Shown here piece after piece: positions 1 through 13,800 of a DNA stretch of 64,000 bases. The translations under genes and the position numbers were made by a program. Origin of the DNA: Apostichopus japonicus (Eukaryota; Echinodermata; Holothuroidea; Aspidochirotida; Stichopodidae). The stretch covers positions 10,697,264 through 10,761,263 of the forward strand of contig NC_092583.1 in NCBI RefSeq assembly GCF_037975245.1. Reading direction: 5' to 3'. Within the stretch, counting starts at the first letter, position 1; every line of letters starts with the position of its first letter. The notes beneath the pieces were generated by a model. That model saw only the letters and a program-made list of their open reading frames with translations, was not told the origin of the DNA and did not search any database.

Positions 1-703
1 AACTAACTTTGACTGATGAAGGAGGACCGTATTTATTAGCATCCTGGCGAAGTCCGCATTCGATTCCTATGTATCGTTACCAATGTAGTCAGGTTGGCGT
101 GTGTGTGTTATTAGAGATCAAGGTTCGTTTGGTTTTGTTAAAATTCTTAATAAGTATAGTAAGGATAATTCTGTGAGTTCTGTAAAAAAAGCCAACTCTT
201 GCTCATATCCGTCACCTGGTCCTGAACAGATTCTCAAAAGGACCAACGGTTGATTTGTGATATTTTTGGCAATAATATCATGTGTGTACATCGGGCCACA
301 TAACAATTTTAGGACAGTGCTGCTCCCTTGTAAATATTCCTTACAAGCAAGGAACCATAGTGCCCTTGGGCTCTTGTTAGATAATAACATCTGAAGTTGA
401 TGTGCTTGCACCAAAGTGTTATTCTTTCAGTAAGTTGACTAGAACAAGCTGTAATTATTTTAAACTATGAATTTCTCCAAACATGTTGGACGGAATTTGC
501 ATTCAAATTTCACGAAGATGCTGAGCCTACACGTTCTTCTCTCGTTAGTCAAGAATAAATTCTCATCTGTACTAGCTCTGTCCTTTTAAAGAGATATTTT
601 ATATTTCTGAAGGAGTGGTTTAGGAGGTGTTCTCTCCATCACTGTAATCCGAGTCCGTTGACTTCTTGCGAAAAACGACCTTCCTTCTTTTTAATTTTGT
701 CAG
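1..703. other. Intron or upstream sequence of the FAM133-like gene
   Basis: No coding exon could be supported here. The first recognisable exon begins at 704 inside a reading frame, so this stretch is probably intron. I looked for the conserved N-terminal part of FAM133 and did not see it, so the start of the gene should lie left of the window. Confidence 0.4.
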
Positions 704-781
704 CAATTTCGTGACGATCTGAAGAAGAATCGAGAAAGTCTCCTCAAGTCTGCATCGAAGTCCAAGAAATCTTCTAAAGAG
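704..781 (+). CDS. FAM133: FAM133-like, internal exon a
   Basis: 78 nt, 26 codons, between TTTGTCAG and GTAAGC. It encodes FRDDLKKNRESLLKS followed by a Lys/Ser run. This is the most diagnostic exon, because it holds the only segment that is not pure low complexity. Confidence 0.7.
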
Positions 782-3700
782 GTAAGCGATTTAAAACCTT
801 GTACTTAGCATAAATGTCGTTAAGCAGGGACAAATCCTGTAATGGTTTTCAAGGTGCGCATAGTGGTAAATTGCACACTAATTAAGCACTAATTTATGCA
901 CTGTTTGTTACCATGTGTGCATTTTGTTTGATTGATTCCAAACATCTCATCAAGTTTGAAGTTTTCCTTCTTTTTTTTTCTTCTTAGTGGATGATAGAGG
1001 AAAGAATTGAGTTTGGAAATGAACTTTTTTTATGATCATTTTCAATGGTTTTTGTGCTACTTTTGGTCATCCAAAATCTGGACCATTTTACCTGACCTTA
1101 TTGTCAGTTCTGCTTTTTTTTCTATCAGTACTCAATATTATTTTGCTTTCTTTTCATAGAAAAAGAAGAAAAGTAAGACAAAGAAAAGGTCAAGGGTGAG
1201 TTCTTTCATAATTAATCGAAATATTCTATTTGATATGCAAATTTTTGTCCATTGTGATGCTATCTAGTAAACATAGAACAGTACTTAAATGTTGGGAAAA
1301 AACACTTGGAAATAAAGTCATCTTTCTTCTAACTTGTTGACATTAGTTTTGGTGTCGGCAGTTTGTGCAGCCTGTGAGAAGATGTTCAAGTATGGCTCTA
1401 TTTCTAGCCTTTGAACAGCCATCCCTGATGAATTCATGATCAACTGTATTTTAACACTCTGTGCGCAGTTGTTAAAGAGAGGATGATGACATTGTTTCAA
1501 GCTAAAAGAGGATGTGTTTTTTTTGTGATTAATCATTGGATAAGCAAGATAAAGATGATTGAGTTATATCAAATATAGTAGGTTCTAAGGCAGGGTTGTC
1601 CAACCTTTTGCAGAGGAGGGCCAAATGGAATGATTATGATGAAAGAGGGGGCCGCATGAACCCTACGCTCGATTTTTCGATTTTTTGCCCGAAGCCAAGG
1701 CAACAAAATGTGAGCACTGCGCGCGGAGCGCACTGATTCATTTTCCTTCCTGATAAAACATATGAATAAAGTCCAGCCGCCCTCCCCCCCCCTCCGCTGA
1801 TAGTGTCACACAAACTGACCTGTACGCAGTTTGTTGGACCCAGAAGGCTCGAATGATTGATTATATAGCTTATCAATAAATCTGCTCACTAAAATTTCGC
1901 ACCGTAGAGCATCTCTGGCGGGCCGGACACAACCCTGCGGCGGGCCGGACTGTGGCCCGCGGGCCATAGGTTGGACAACCCTGTTCTAAGGCTTATAGTC
2001 TAGGGTCTGAGGTAGACTACTGATACAATAGATCAGATTTCTTATTTTACCATCAAAGAAATGCAATACAATGTTTGGCATAGATTTGTACACAACTTGC
2101 ATGACAGTTTAGTCAGGCAGAATGAACTAGGAGATGAAAAGTCTGGTAAACATGTATAGCCTTGTTTCAAATTGGTGTTTTAACAAATGTTGCATTTCGA
2201 TTAAAAGAACCCTCTACTAATGTAAATTGTTTTTCTTCTCCCGTCTCTCTTCGATTCTAAGTCGCCTTCTTCATCATCTACATCATCCTCATCTTCCTCT
2301 GACAGTGAATCAAAAGATGAAAGGGTAAGTTCAAGAAAAACTTGAGAGGAAAAATCAGAAATAAGTAAACCGTAAAATAAATAAACAAAAAAGACAATAT
2401 TACAAAAGTTTGAGAGTATGGTGAGAATTTATTATCATCATAAAAGTTTGACAACTTTTATCAAACTTACACGTACCTCAAATGGATTATTATCCAGTTG
2501 CTAACATTAAGATGAAATGGGCAAATAATGCACACATTAACACCGGTTGTACCCCAGTTCCCCCCCCCCCCCCTTGTACCCCATTTACACCATTGTACCA
2601 CCCCACTTCTATAGAACATGGAAAATTTGTTCTTTGGGTAATATTTTTACTATTGAGAACCAAATTTAGTTCCAATCATGCTTACAGTAAGCTTTTTTTC
2701 ACAATTTTAGTCTGGACATGGCCAATAAAGTTCAATCCTAGTTGAAACATAAGAAACTTGTCCATTGAAATATCACAAGGTAGATGGATGCCCATCCCTC
2801 TCCCTCCCTCTCCCCCTCTGTCTCTCTTAATTTATGAGTTATTGGTATGAATTAATAAGGGTTAACAAGAGGTGAAGGAAGTTTCCCTATCAATTGCACA
2901 GGTCTGTACTGGAAGTGCTTCAGAGTGTTCGTACACAGAAACATGTCGCCCGAATTAGAAGACTAAAAGTCCATCTGGTTATGAAGTAAAGTAGAAATGG
3001 TTAAAGTCTATTTCAAGGTTAAATCGTTTGTTTTTTGTTCGATCCAGGAGAGGAAGAGAAGAAAGAAAAGCAAGAAGAAAAGACGTCATTCAAGTTCTTC
3101 CGACGATAACTCTGAAGCTGAAGATCATAAATATATCGTAAGTTTTGCCAAATCATCGGATAGATCTGTTAATGTGCCCTCCTTGCCCCACTCATCGTTG
3201 CTTACATTTAGTATTCCCAGCCTCAGACAGGGTTGCCCTAGGTATTTATCTTGGCCAGTTTTAGTCTTGTATGCATACGTTTTAGTCCCCCCACCCCTCC
3301 CTCCAGTCTCATTTATGGTTGTTTAGCTTTGCCCAGCCTCACTCTGTAAGCTTATTTTAGCCGGTCTCACTCAAGGTTCTTTATGCTTAGTATTTGTGTC
3401 TTGTATCAATCGTGGCCGCTATGGTGCTGCACTTTGCTTCAGTTGTAGTCTGCCTGGTCTGGTGGTTGCATTGGGGAGTAGATTCAGGCGCGTGGCCAAT
3501 GGGGGGGGGTGAAGGGGGTGACCCCCTCCCACCCTTGAGCATATATTTGGATTTTTTTCATGATATCACTAGTAATTTCAAAATAGAAGATGCAACTTAC
3601 AAGGTCTGGGAAGTGCCATTTCCAGCAATCTGGGAGGCATTTTCGGCAAAAATTTTCTTTTACGCTTCGTGCCAACCCATGGTGGTGCTTTGCTTAGATA

Positions 3701-3971
3701 GTTTGACTATTTTTTTTTATGTCACAAGTTTGAAGATGAGTGTAATGACTGTATGGTATTATAGAATTGAGTTGTCATGTTCTAAGAAATGAGATGGATG
3801 TAAAAATGTCAAACATTCAAAAAGAGAGGCATCACTGTTGTAACTTTCATTACAAGGAGAGACATTTTGAGTTTATATTTTCTATTTTTACAGAGCTCTC
3901 ACAAATCAAAGAAAAAGAGATCGAAGAAAAGTCACAAGAGGAAGAAAAGTAAGAAGAATGAGAGAGACTGA
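704..3971 (+). CDS. FAM133: FAM133-like Lys/Ser-rich nuclear protein, C-terminal five exons (5' partial)
   Basis: Five exons read in one frame: 704-781, 1160-1195, 2262-2324, 3048-3137 and 3894-3971 (stop TGA 3969-3971). All are multiples of three, bounded by AG and GT(A/G)AG sites, so all introns are phase 0. The encoded C-terminal part is about 114 residues. It opens with a short charged helix-like piece (FRDDLKKNRESLLKS) that matches the position and pattern of the segment before the Ser/Lys tail in vertebrate FAM133. It then alternates Lys/Arg clusters with poly-Ser/acidic runs and ends KKNERD. Known FAM133 proteins are basic, low-complexity and probably nuclear, with no established biochemical activity; their small-exon structure is also similar. 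The N-terminal exons are off the window. Another SR-like Lys-rich protein cannot be wholly excluded because low-complexity tails converge easily. Confidence 0.72.
1160..1195 (+). CDS. FAM133: FAM133-like, 36-nt micro-exon b
   Basis: 36 nt, 12 codons, between TTCATAG and GTGAGT; encodes KKKKSKTKKRSR, a basic cluster. It is in phase with the exons on both sides. Confidence 0.65.
1591..1983. mobile_element. hAT-type MITE, complete, 393 bp
   Basis: The ends are inverted repeats: CAGGGTTGTCCAAC at 1591-1604 and its exact reverse complement at 1970-1983. They are flanked by a perfect 8-bp direct repeat TTCTAAGG (1583-1590 and 1984-1991). An 8-bp target duplication and CAGGG termini are hallmarks of hAT elements. 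No transposase is encoded, so it is non-autonomous. It sits in the intron between FAM133-like exons b and c. Confidence 0.88.
2262..2324 (+). CDS. FAM133: FAM133-like, poly-Ser exon c
   Basis: 63 nt, 21 codons, between TTCTAAG and GTAAGT; encodes a poly-Ser stretch running into SDSESKDER. The preceding intron contains the 393-bp hAT-like MITE. Confidence 0.65.
3048..3137 (+). CDS. FAM133: FAM133-like, exon d
   Basis: 90 nt, 30 codons, between GATCCAG and GTAAGT; encodes a Lys/Arg block, then RRHSSSSDDNSEAEDHKYI. The frame stays open past the donor, but that read-through is intron. Confidence 0.68.
3894..3971 (+). CDS. FAM133: FAM133-like, terminal exon e
   Basis: Acceptor TTTTTACAG at 3885-3893, then 25 codons of Lys/Ser/Arg ending KKNERD and a TGA. 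The 3'UTR follows; its end is not certain. AATAAA-like sites occur near 5250 and at 6959-6964. Confidence 0.68.
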   Translation, partial: SSHKSKKKRSKKSHKRKKSKKNERD

Positions 3972-6900
3972 TAACTTCTGAGTTGATGAAAAGTCTGCGA
4001 TATGATGTGACCAAGTGGATCTGTTACTATTAAAGCATGGCAGGCCAGTCTTTATTCTGAGTGTATAGAGCCCTCTGTGAGAAGTCTATCTTCCTATTGA
4101 CAAGACCATATCTAGGGTATCTGTGACTATTAAACCAGGGCAGACCAGTCTTTCTTTATTCTGAGTGTATGGAGCAGTCTGTGAGACCTTGTGGATCTGT
4201 TACTATTAAACCAGGGCTGACCAGTCTTTCTTTGATCCTAGTTAAAAAGAAGCAGTTGAAGAGATGTCTATTTTCGGTGTGACAAGAATCTCTCCAAGGG
4301 TAACTACCACTCTTAAAGGAGGGCTGGCCTTTAAATCTGAAACCACCATTTAGATTGTGTCACTATTAAACAGATATGCTGGTGGTCACCTTGGTTTGTT
4401 CTGGGTATTAACATTAAAGGCGAGTTGTTGCTGGATAACAAGTGAAACCCAACACATCTGAGTAGAACCCATAGTAATCACTATTCATCTCCTTGCTGGG
4501 TTTATTGTGAATGCTTGGAACTTCAGAATTTTGGTATTTTTGGAGAAGGCCACTTTACCCCCAATTTTTTTTTTTTTTTTGTGCAATTAGGTAACACTGT
4601 GGAATATTTATTAAAACATTGCAATTGGGATCCTGTAGCCTAGGTAACCCGATGTCACTAGTAGTGAGTTGAAGGAATTGTAAGATGTTAAACTAGGATG
4701 GAAGACAGAATTCTCAAAGTAGATTGTATGACAATCAGCACTTACAATCTGGGAAAAGTTTTAGTATTGAAATGTTTTGAATCCTTTGAACCTTTGTCTC
4801 TCATAAAAATTACTTATGGTTTCAGTGTACAAAGACGGCTATACATCTTTGTTGCACTTGTATAGCAATTAGCCCATTTTGTATAGCATTTTGGGATGCG
4901 ATACTTGGATGAAATTATTCCCAGACTAAGGGGCGTCAGTAGGGCCTCAGCAGAAGCAGTAGCCTCGGATGTGGAATTGCACTTAGTTTGCTTAATAGGC
5001 TCAAGCAGTTTTTGCTTGTCAGTGAGAGGGAAAGAGAGAGAGAGAGGTGGAGAAAGGGGTCCAAGGGGAGGGAAATAGTAAAAAAAAAGGAGGGTCACTT
5101 TGGTTCTGTAGAATATTCTTCATCATACTTATCGGCAGCACTTTCAGTTTATGGAAAGCTTGCCAACATTTTTAAACTTTTGTACAAAGGAACTTGAAAT
5201 ATGCTTCAAGGTGCAAGTGTCTTATTACTATATATGAGGAGATAAAAAATAAAAAAACTTTTTGAATAATGTTTTTGGATAATGTTTTCAAGATGAATTT
5301 TTAGAACAAATGTGTTTTGGAATTACTAGATGGACAAGTTGAGTAAGTGCAAAAGATTTATCGCTGACTATGTTACATTAGTCATAAAGTAGACGTTTAA
5401 TAGGTCTGATAGCTTTTATAAAGACACACCAGCGTGCTTGCCCTACTGCCTTAGTCCTACAGCACTCTCATTGCGCATGTAGTTAGACCTTGCCAGTAGT
5501 TTATCATTGTTATCAAGGGTTTATGCTTAAGGACAGGTTGATACCAGTTTGTCAAGTAGGGGGGGGGGGGGGCAGGCTTCATACTTAATAGGAATTCGTA
5601 CAGAGCGTTGCTCTTGCTATACGAGTGACAACTGAGTGGTCAATGTCACAAGTGGCTGGGGTTTATTGATCATAGTAATGAAACCTAATCAGTTTGTTCA
5701 AAAGAGGAAGTTTTAATCATAATTTTGTGAACTGCCTAGATATTTTTAGATATGACTCATAATAGGGGGGGGGGGGTTCGTTTACATTGCTGTGTGTATC
5801 TTGTAGGTGGTACAAAACCCAAAACAATAGACCGAAAAGCAGATAGAAAAACAAAAAGATTCTTTTGTCAATTGTGCCTCGGTGTGATATCACTTCTCCT
5901 TTGTTCAAATTCCCTTTAAAGTACAAAATGTATGAACTTCAAATGAACATATATTACGTAAATGGCACGTAGGAATTTCACCATGATGTTAAAAATCTAT
6001 TCCCTATCTATTTTACAGGCCTTTTTTCATTTTTTTTGCACTGGCCATTTCTTTTAAAGAATTTTCAATCCATTTAAAGTTTTCATTTTTGACAATCTTT
6101 GTTTGATATTACAGAAGAGACCCAGAGAATGTATATCTCGTATCATCTCCATGAGTGTGTTTAGAAATGATGAAATCCCGCAACAATTTCCAAAAGTTGT
6201 TGGTAGAAGACATCAGTTTACCAATAAATTTGTTGCATTCCAAAAAACAAAAATCAGGTTCTCTCGAATTAGGTGGCACCAGATTGTCGCAACCCGGGAA
6301 ATAATTTGCTGTGCATATATTTGTAGCATTGTCAAAGGTTCTCAACTGTGTCTCTTATAAAATAATGTGGTTCAAATGTACTAAACCTGCTATAAAAATT
6401 TGCGTGTCTATAAGGAATGTTGCCAATTTTTGCAATATTAATTTTTTTGCAATACGATTCTGGATAAATTGTATGTGACTGTATAGACCTCTAAGTTATT
6501 TTCAGGGGTATCCAAATATGTTTAATTAATATTACATGTTTTGATCAAAATATATTCAGATGTTATGACATACTTCTACTTTTAAATGTATTGAAAATAG
6601 GTAAAAAAATCATGATATTGGCCACTCTCTTTAACTGTCGAAAATTATGAATAGTTTCAGCAACAAACTTAAATTTCAAAGTGTAATATTGTAGGAAAGG
6701 AAACACACAAGGGCTAGAAGATAAATGCATTTATCCACCCTTTCTTCCTTCTGTCTGAAAATTCTGCGTAGAGAAATTATTATTATTATTAATATTTTCA
6801 GTTTTGGGAGAATTATTTAAAATAAAAGGGCCACAGAAGTGTTCGATTCTAAAGCAACTTCTACATTTTGTATATTGGTAAGAAGATTGCCGAAAGTAAT

Positions 6901-8836
6901 TTTGTCCTTTTGTGGTTCACACCTGTCATACCTTCCATGTTTATATTCGTTTTATTGAAATAAATTGCTCCTGACAAATTCATCTGTGTATTAATGTTTT
7001 TGATTTTTTTTTGTTGGTCGTTGAATGAGTATTTCAAATCTTGTCTTTTAGAGGGTTTTCGTATGTTGGTTTACAACAACATCCCTTCACATATTAGGTT
7101 TTAGAAGTTGTATACCAACCATGGCTCATGTAGGTGTTACCTCTCTAAATGGGTAAACGCTTAACATAATTAGACGAACAGAGGAGCTGACGTCATCAAG
7201 ATTTAGCTTAAAGGAGCGTGCTACTTGTTAAATATTTATTTAAACGTTGTGGATATCGTGAAAATTAACATAACGAACGAAGTATTTCTGCTTTATATTT
7301 GCCCTCCATTATAACCTCCCCTCTACTGTCTATAACTTTGCCCATTAAGTCTTCAAAGATCATACTCTAATACGGCACCAATCAAATCTGACGAAAAGTA
7401 AAACATGTTCGGGTACATTTACGATATATATTCACGGAAATAATGCACATACAAGATGACGTCATGGAATGTCACACGACTTCACAACCTGTCACGAGTC
7501 TTAAAGGGAGGGAAAACTCGCGCACAAAGAAATGTCTCATGCCGGTAATCTGACCTAGTTTCGAATGAGGTGTAACAGAAGTGTTAGACACCACCATCGA
7601 TCCAAGAAAATACACACAGCTTGCTACCGTCGGTGATTAGACACTAGTGCATATTCAGTACTTGCATCTACGGTCAATACCCACAACAGTGTACATTGCA
7701 GCGATGGACATCTCAGGTCTAGATAAAAGAAGATAAGGTATCACGTTTCATTACTGTCTGCATTTTGTAGCGACACGAACAAAACGTCACTTGCAAGCAA
7801 CGGAAAGTTAACTTTGTCAGATGGCCGCACGTGGTTTTGGGCGAGTCTTCAATGCCTTTAAGACGTCACAAGATAAGATTATAAAGTCATATTGTCTTGT
7901 ACTTGGCCGACAGTATAAACTGCGGATTTATTAATAACAACTTTCAGCAGGCTAACATTACATAACAGTTAACAAAGATATACTATATAGACAGGCAAAA
8001 TACTTCAAGATTTCGATTTAGATAAAACGACACAATTTTTAGTTACACGCAAGAAATACAAGAAGAGACGTATTAGAAACAATATGTAGATTAATATTAA
8101 ACCTCTGTAACTAATTATGGTATTTTTATATTGATAATAAACCACTACACAGAAGATCTTAAGTGTTGTCTGAAAAAGTGAGGTAAGAAACTTTTATGTT
8201 AATGTAATTGCCAAAATAATACAAACAATTTGCAAGACTCATCAAACGAACACTTAAACTGTAATATTTAGAAAAAGACAATTGCCAAATAAAAATATTG
8301 GTTGGAGCATGGGTGATTTTTCGTCTCATCAAGGAGACCACTCTACCAACACTGACCCTATAAGATGATTTATAAACCCCTTTTACATCGACGGAAAAAG
8401 TTTCTGATCTGTTAAAGATGAAAATTAAGAAATTTATAGCCCACGCATATTCTGCAGCTCTTTGAATACCGACCGGACAGACAATGTGGGAGTGAACATG
8501 TTTGCCCTCGACCCCCTCCCCCCCCCCCCCAGGACCAAACCCGCTATTACCTGTCTTCCGTGGATTGCCGACTAGGAGAATGGAGATCCGAAAGAAGAGA
8601 GATTCTTTCTTGATAACGTCACTCATGTTACAGGGCACGTCTTATCGTCTGGCAATCTTTAAATTCATTTCCTCATTTCTTAGTTGCAAATGAAATTGAA
8701 TCTTAAAATATGGTTAGGCCTACAGTTTATATATCTATATACATATGTATATCGTATTATTATATTGAAAAATGCTGGTACGACTACTGCTCACGTTGTT
8801 GGTCAAATATTTTGTAAAAAAACATTATGTAGAGGC
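3972..8836. other. Region between the convergent FAM133-like and Kunitz/antistasin genes
   Basis: Holds the 3'UTR of the FAM133-like gene and the unmarked 3' end of the minus-strand inhibitor gene. Visible structure: a degenerate repeat at 4017-4400, a GA-rich run near 5023-5050, and G runs at 5561-5572 and 5765-5776. No further exon could be supported. Confidence 0.5.
4015..4400 (+). repeat. Degenerate tandem repeat in the FAM133-like 3'UTR
   Basis: The phrase CTGTTACTATTAAACCAGGG recurs near 4021, 4121 and 4197, with a weaker copy near 4353. It is followed by CCAGTCTTTCTTTATTCTGA-like sequence. Spacing is irregular, about 76 to 155 bp, so this is an old diverged array. Confidence 0.6.
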
Positions 8837-8952
8837 TCAGATATCATTTAGATCGACGCAGTTACAGGTCTCGCAATTCTTTTCATCGGCGTAGTACAGT
8901 CCTGAAGGGCATTCATCGGGGCAAAAGATGGCATCGCACTGTTGTCTCAACG
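8837..8952 (-). CDS. Inhibitor gene exon 5: antistasin-like module and stop
   Basis: 116 nt after TATACAG. It encodes [17 protein letters not shown], then [20 protein letters not shown] and a stop. Spacing C-x4-C-x3-C-x11-C-x2-C-x-C matches the antistasin-like domain closely. Confidence 0.8.
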
Positions 8953-10577
8953 CTGTATAGAAAGAAAGAAAGAAAAAATAATAAAGATGGATCGTGCTCG
9001 GCTCAAAGCCTAGAGCAATAGGTGGGCCCATTATCCCTAAAGCAGGGTTTCCCTAACTTTACCCCCCCCCCAAAGAACCCCCTGTGGGTGTCAGAGTTGT
9101 CCACGAACCACCAACTTTTCGAGACACGATCTGAGCCATTATTATACTATAATACGCATAACTGCCTGTGTCTGTTTCATAATTCAGTTATTGATCACGT
9201 GCACGGTACGGTACTACTATGGCAACATATGTGTATGGAACGCGAAAAGAGTCTGTCGATAGGTACGACTTTTGCACATTACTAAATTATATGATATATC
9301 AGATTTTAGTTCAACAAAATGTAATTTAGTTTTGACTTTTAGAAACGTCTCACGAACCCCCTGGGATGGACTCACGCACCCCCTGGGGGTTCGTGCAAAA
9401 AGTTTGTAAATATGCACACATATGATAACGTTTCCTTCCCATTTCCTATAGTTATTTTGCACTTTCCCAAGCTACTTTCCCCCCTCAGTACCTAATATTT
9501 GCACGAACATGACTTAACGGTATGCTGTATTTGCCCCAAATATGCTAGATATTCAAATATGGTCACATTTGGTCAAAATTCTTAAACTGTTATTTATTAC
9601 AATCTTCGAGGAAATTTTCCTCACTGGGACATTCAGTCATCTTGTGTGTTCCTTAAAAATGTCTGAGAATAATTTGGAGAGTAAAGACCTCCAGGAAAGT
9701 ACTTTTTGAAAACTTCTAGCAATTATATCGTGCTATAATTTAGGGCCTATACTGACAACCTCTTACTATGAATTCACGGCGACCTTTGCTTGATGTCAAC
9801 ATACTTTGTCCATTTTAGTATAGATAATAAGAATTATTCCTAAGGCCATAATGATCTGTGATTTACTAAGTAATTTTGCTTTCACGTGAACGTAATACTC
9901 CTTTGAAATGATCTTAACAGATAAAGAACCTACAACTACGTCACAGTTTTGTGATTTAAGGCGTGCGTCCTGCGCGTGTAATTACTCTTTCTGTACAGAT
10001 TATGCAACTAATTAATGGTCCATACAAAAAAATGAGATCGTCCATGCAGGCTAATCGAGCATTCAGTAATTGTACGTCAATCGTATTGACTATTAACTTC
10101 GGTCAAAACTTTCCTTCTTTTATAACCAGCTGCTGTTTTAACACAAGAGGAAAACAGTAAAAAAGCAAAGAAATTAAGAAAAACTTAGGGAAGGCGCTTA
10201 GGGGGGGGGGGAGGGGGAGGTCATTGATCTTTGTACTAGTGACTAAGCTAGACGAAACTGTCAGAAACTTTTCGTGCTTGAAAATATGTTTTCGGATGTG
10301 AATATCGGTATCGTTTTTAATGACTATAACGGTTTAATCGGTTTCTTATGTGCAACCAAATCATGTGGAACTAATTGTCACCGTTTATGACCATAATTGA
10401 ATGTAACATTTGGTCAAAATATTCATCTCTCTGAACCAACCTTTTGAGGTCACGAGTAGTGCAACCCAATTGGGAATGAACTTCGTAACAATTTATTTTT
10501 CAGTGGACGAATCGTTCCTGATCTGCAAGTAGCCTAAATTTAGAACTACCGTATATACATATAAATATATATATATA

Positions 10578-10629
<52 letters not shown>

Positions 10630-10702
10630 TATATATATTTATATATATATTTATATATATATTTATATATATATATATACATATAAATATATATATATAT
10701 TA

Positions 10703-10745
<43 letters not shown>

Positions 10746-10753
10746 TATATATT

Positions 10754-10789
<36 letters not shown>

Positions 10790-10830
10790 TATATATTTAT
10801 ATATATATATATTTATATATATATATATAC

Positions 10831-10892
<62 letters not shown>

Positions 10893-13800
10893 TCGGACGT
10901 AATAAAGTATAACACAATAGTAAACCTAGATGTTCCTGTCTAAATAAAATCCCGAATGCTTCTTTAAGTTTTGGGTTCAATAAACCTTAATGAATGCGTA
11001 TACTTACTGCATGTGGAATAAGATGGGCAGGCCCAGACTCCACTGTTGCATACACTGTTATATAAATGAAAATCATTAACTTTATATCATAGAATAGTAA
11101 TGAAGGTATACGATGGGATAAATGCAACACATATCTACATATCAACACATTACTACTCTGAGAATCTGGCTTATTAATATCTGATATTGGTTTGGAAAGT
11201 AACCATTAAGTCCATTATTTTGTTCTTCTAAACATGCTTAAAATTGAATGAAAGTATATCTATTTGATGATTTTTAATATCAAATGTTCAAATGGTCATA
11301 AATATTTCCGAGATGGAACTTGCTTAGAGGGTGGAATTAAAAAAGAGTATAAAACTTGAACACTGCATGCAGCGTACCTCAAAAAAAAACTAAACTAGAT
11401 CGAACAATAACGGTTAAGCCCGATTGTTCTATGCAAATTAGAGAGGGTATATTCATGCGCTGTGAATGTGTTCTAGGGTATATTATGACCCTGTTTCCTA
11501 TGACAAGACACTTGGTCCCAAATCCCTTTCTTCCCGCAGGTGAATAACTGGGGACCTGCGAAGTAACTTGTAAATATAGTTGCGTGCGCCGGTGTGTGAT
11601 GGTTGCACCTGTGTGATGTGAAGTCCCTTAGTGGATATGTAGATGTAGCGCACTGCAGTGTTCCCCCCGGCGGGGGGGGGGGGTGGGCTGTTCGAAATTG
11701 TGCACACTTGGGTTTTTGGTGTGAGAAGTTATCAATCCTTAGGGTTTAAACTGATGTCAAGTCGTGTGAAAAGGCCTTGCCTTGAAAGGAGATTATAAAC
11801 GTACTACTTTAACTTTAGGTCTACGCTGATTGTTGGCATTTGCTATGTTGTATGCAACTTTTTTTCCAAGTTTTGAAGCAACAAATATTTGTTGTGATAA
11901 GTTCATGCGACGACAAAATAAACTATATGTTACCATAGTTATCGCATTAAAATTTACCGGATGAAGAAAATCAGTGAGGTTATCTAAACTACATCAATTA
12001 CAAACATGTGTGAACAAATCTAAAGGTACAAATATTTTCATGGATATATTAATAAAATAGTATAATAACAAATAAGCTGTTTTCAAAAAACCTCGTTTTC
12101 ATACTGATGAGGTAACGTCAATGATAATCGAAACCAAGAAATGTATAATCCAAGGAACGCCAAGAAGTAAAAATAACATTCAATAATAGATAAGTCGACA
12201 GGTGTTCGATGGATGTTAATTTTAAACTCCCTTCAAGGCAAAATAATGAAAATGAAAACATATTTTTGAACAAGGTCAGACAGTCAGAGAATTCATTCAA
12301 AGATGTTCAAGGACTGAAGTAAGTGAGATTATTTTGAAACGTATTTTTAATTAAATCGGGACCTGATAGGTGGTTTTGTCGTTGTGTGACGTCATGTTTT
12401 TCGTAGCTCGCAAGGCCTCTGAATGGTCAAGTCGTCTGCGATAACCTCGCTAACTTTAAAAAAGAGTTCACTATCTCTGAAGAGAAGTAGTAACAGATTA
12501 ACTTTTATTTGAGCCATGGTTAATCCGTCTTAATATAATTTTAAGGGATAAACATGGTAATCCGTCCTAAAGCTTATGCATCTGATATTTATCCCATACA
12601 GCCTAGCAGTGCTTACGAGCGCAATAAAAAGTATGCAACCTCATTACAACAATGCAACTACTGTACATTAGAACTTATACAACGCGTGATCAAGCTCATT
12701 CAAGAAACGTACAAAGAAAGAAGAAAAAGAAAATATGGTACAAAAATATCCCGAATAGATACTTAAGGCTATTTGATTAGTCCGCAAGTGTCATTTAGTG
12801 AGATCATTGGATTAATGAATTTTTATTAATGATTTTTTTTTTACCATTCGCCACATAAGGAGGGCTTCTTCAGTCCATTTGCAATCCAAAGTTTTCTCAT
12901 CTCGTCGTAACAGGAAGCTGGTTTAATAAAGAAAAGAATAATTAATTAATTAATTAATTAGTCATGCTTAAAAAGATATTGTTTCCTTGTTGACCGTTGC
13001 TGAGTTACTTACAGATCTAGCAGAAAGATAGAAATTACGAAAGAAAGAAAAAAAAAACATGTAAATATCGCTGTACTTAGTCGTGCATGACCAAGCCTGC
13101 GGATAGCGGGGTTGTGTGTGAGGGTGGGTAGTGAAAAGGGGTAAAACCCCGACCCTCAAAGTCAATTAGGGGAGCCAGAGAATATACTGCTGAGATCCGG
13201 AAAATATGGGATCAATATATAGTGAAATTCACATTCTTTATAATATTTAAGAAACAAAATAAAAAGAAAGAAATGAAGGGTTAAGAAAGGATTTGGTGAC
13301 ATAACTTCCCGTGGTCCGACCTGACCCCCTACGTTTCTCAGTATGACACGGTATGGCAGTCGGGTTGGGGGGGGGGGTGGGGGGTGATTTAAGGTTCTAA
13401 CAACCGCCTCTTCAATACTGCTTCCACCAGCTGTTATACTTCCAAGATATATGCGTTGTATAAAGTATAATATAATATTTCATTCCGCAAAATATGATAG
13501 GGGCGTCCTTGACACCCACATCACCTTAATTGTAGAACAGGCTACTCTGTGGCCATTTCACAAGTATTTGCTATTCTGGTTGTATGATCAATTAACTATT
13601 CAAACTTATATAAAGGGATCTTATTACGTCTGTATAAGTCACGCCATGGCAGAGAGATGTGGGTTTTTACCTTGAACCTGCAGTTGTAATACCAAAACAT
13701 CCGGGGAATTTTAATACAACTTCCCTTAACGCATCCGTGATTACACAAAAATAATTATAATTTTAACATGGTACGGTAAAAACAACGATACTTTCACTTC

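Noticed and set aside
6103-6360. 85-aa frame after an acceptor-like TATTACAG
   Set aside because: No domain, repeat or phase link to the FAM133-like gene, which already has its stop at 3971; looks like chance.
8159-8638. 159-aa minus-strand frame
   Set aside because: Includes a C-run translated as Gly, has no recognisable motif and lies just past the stop of the inhibitor gene.
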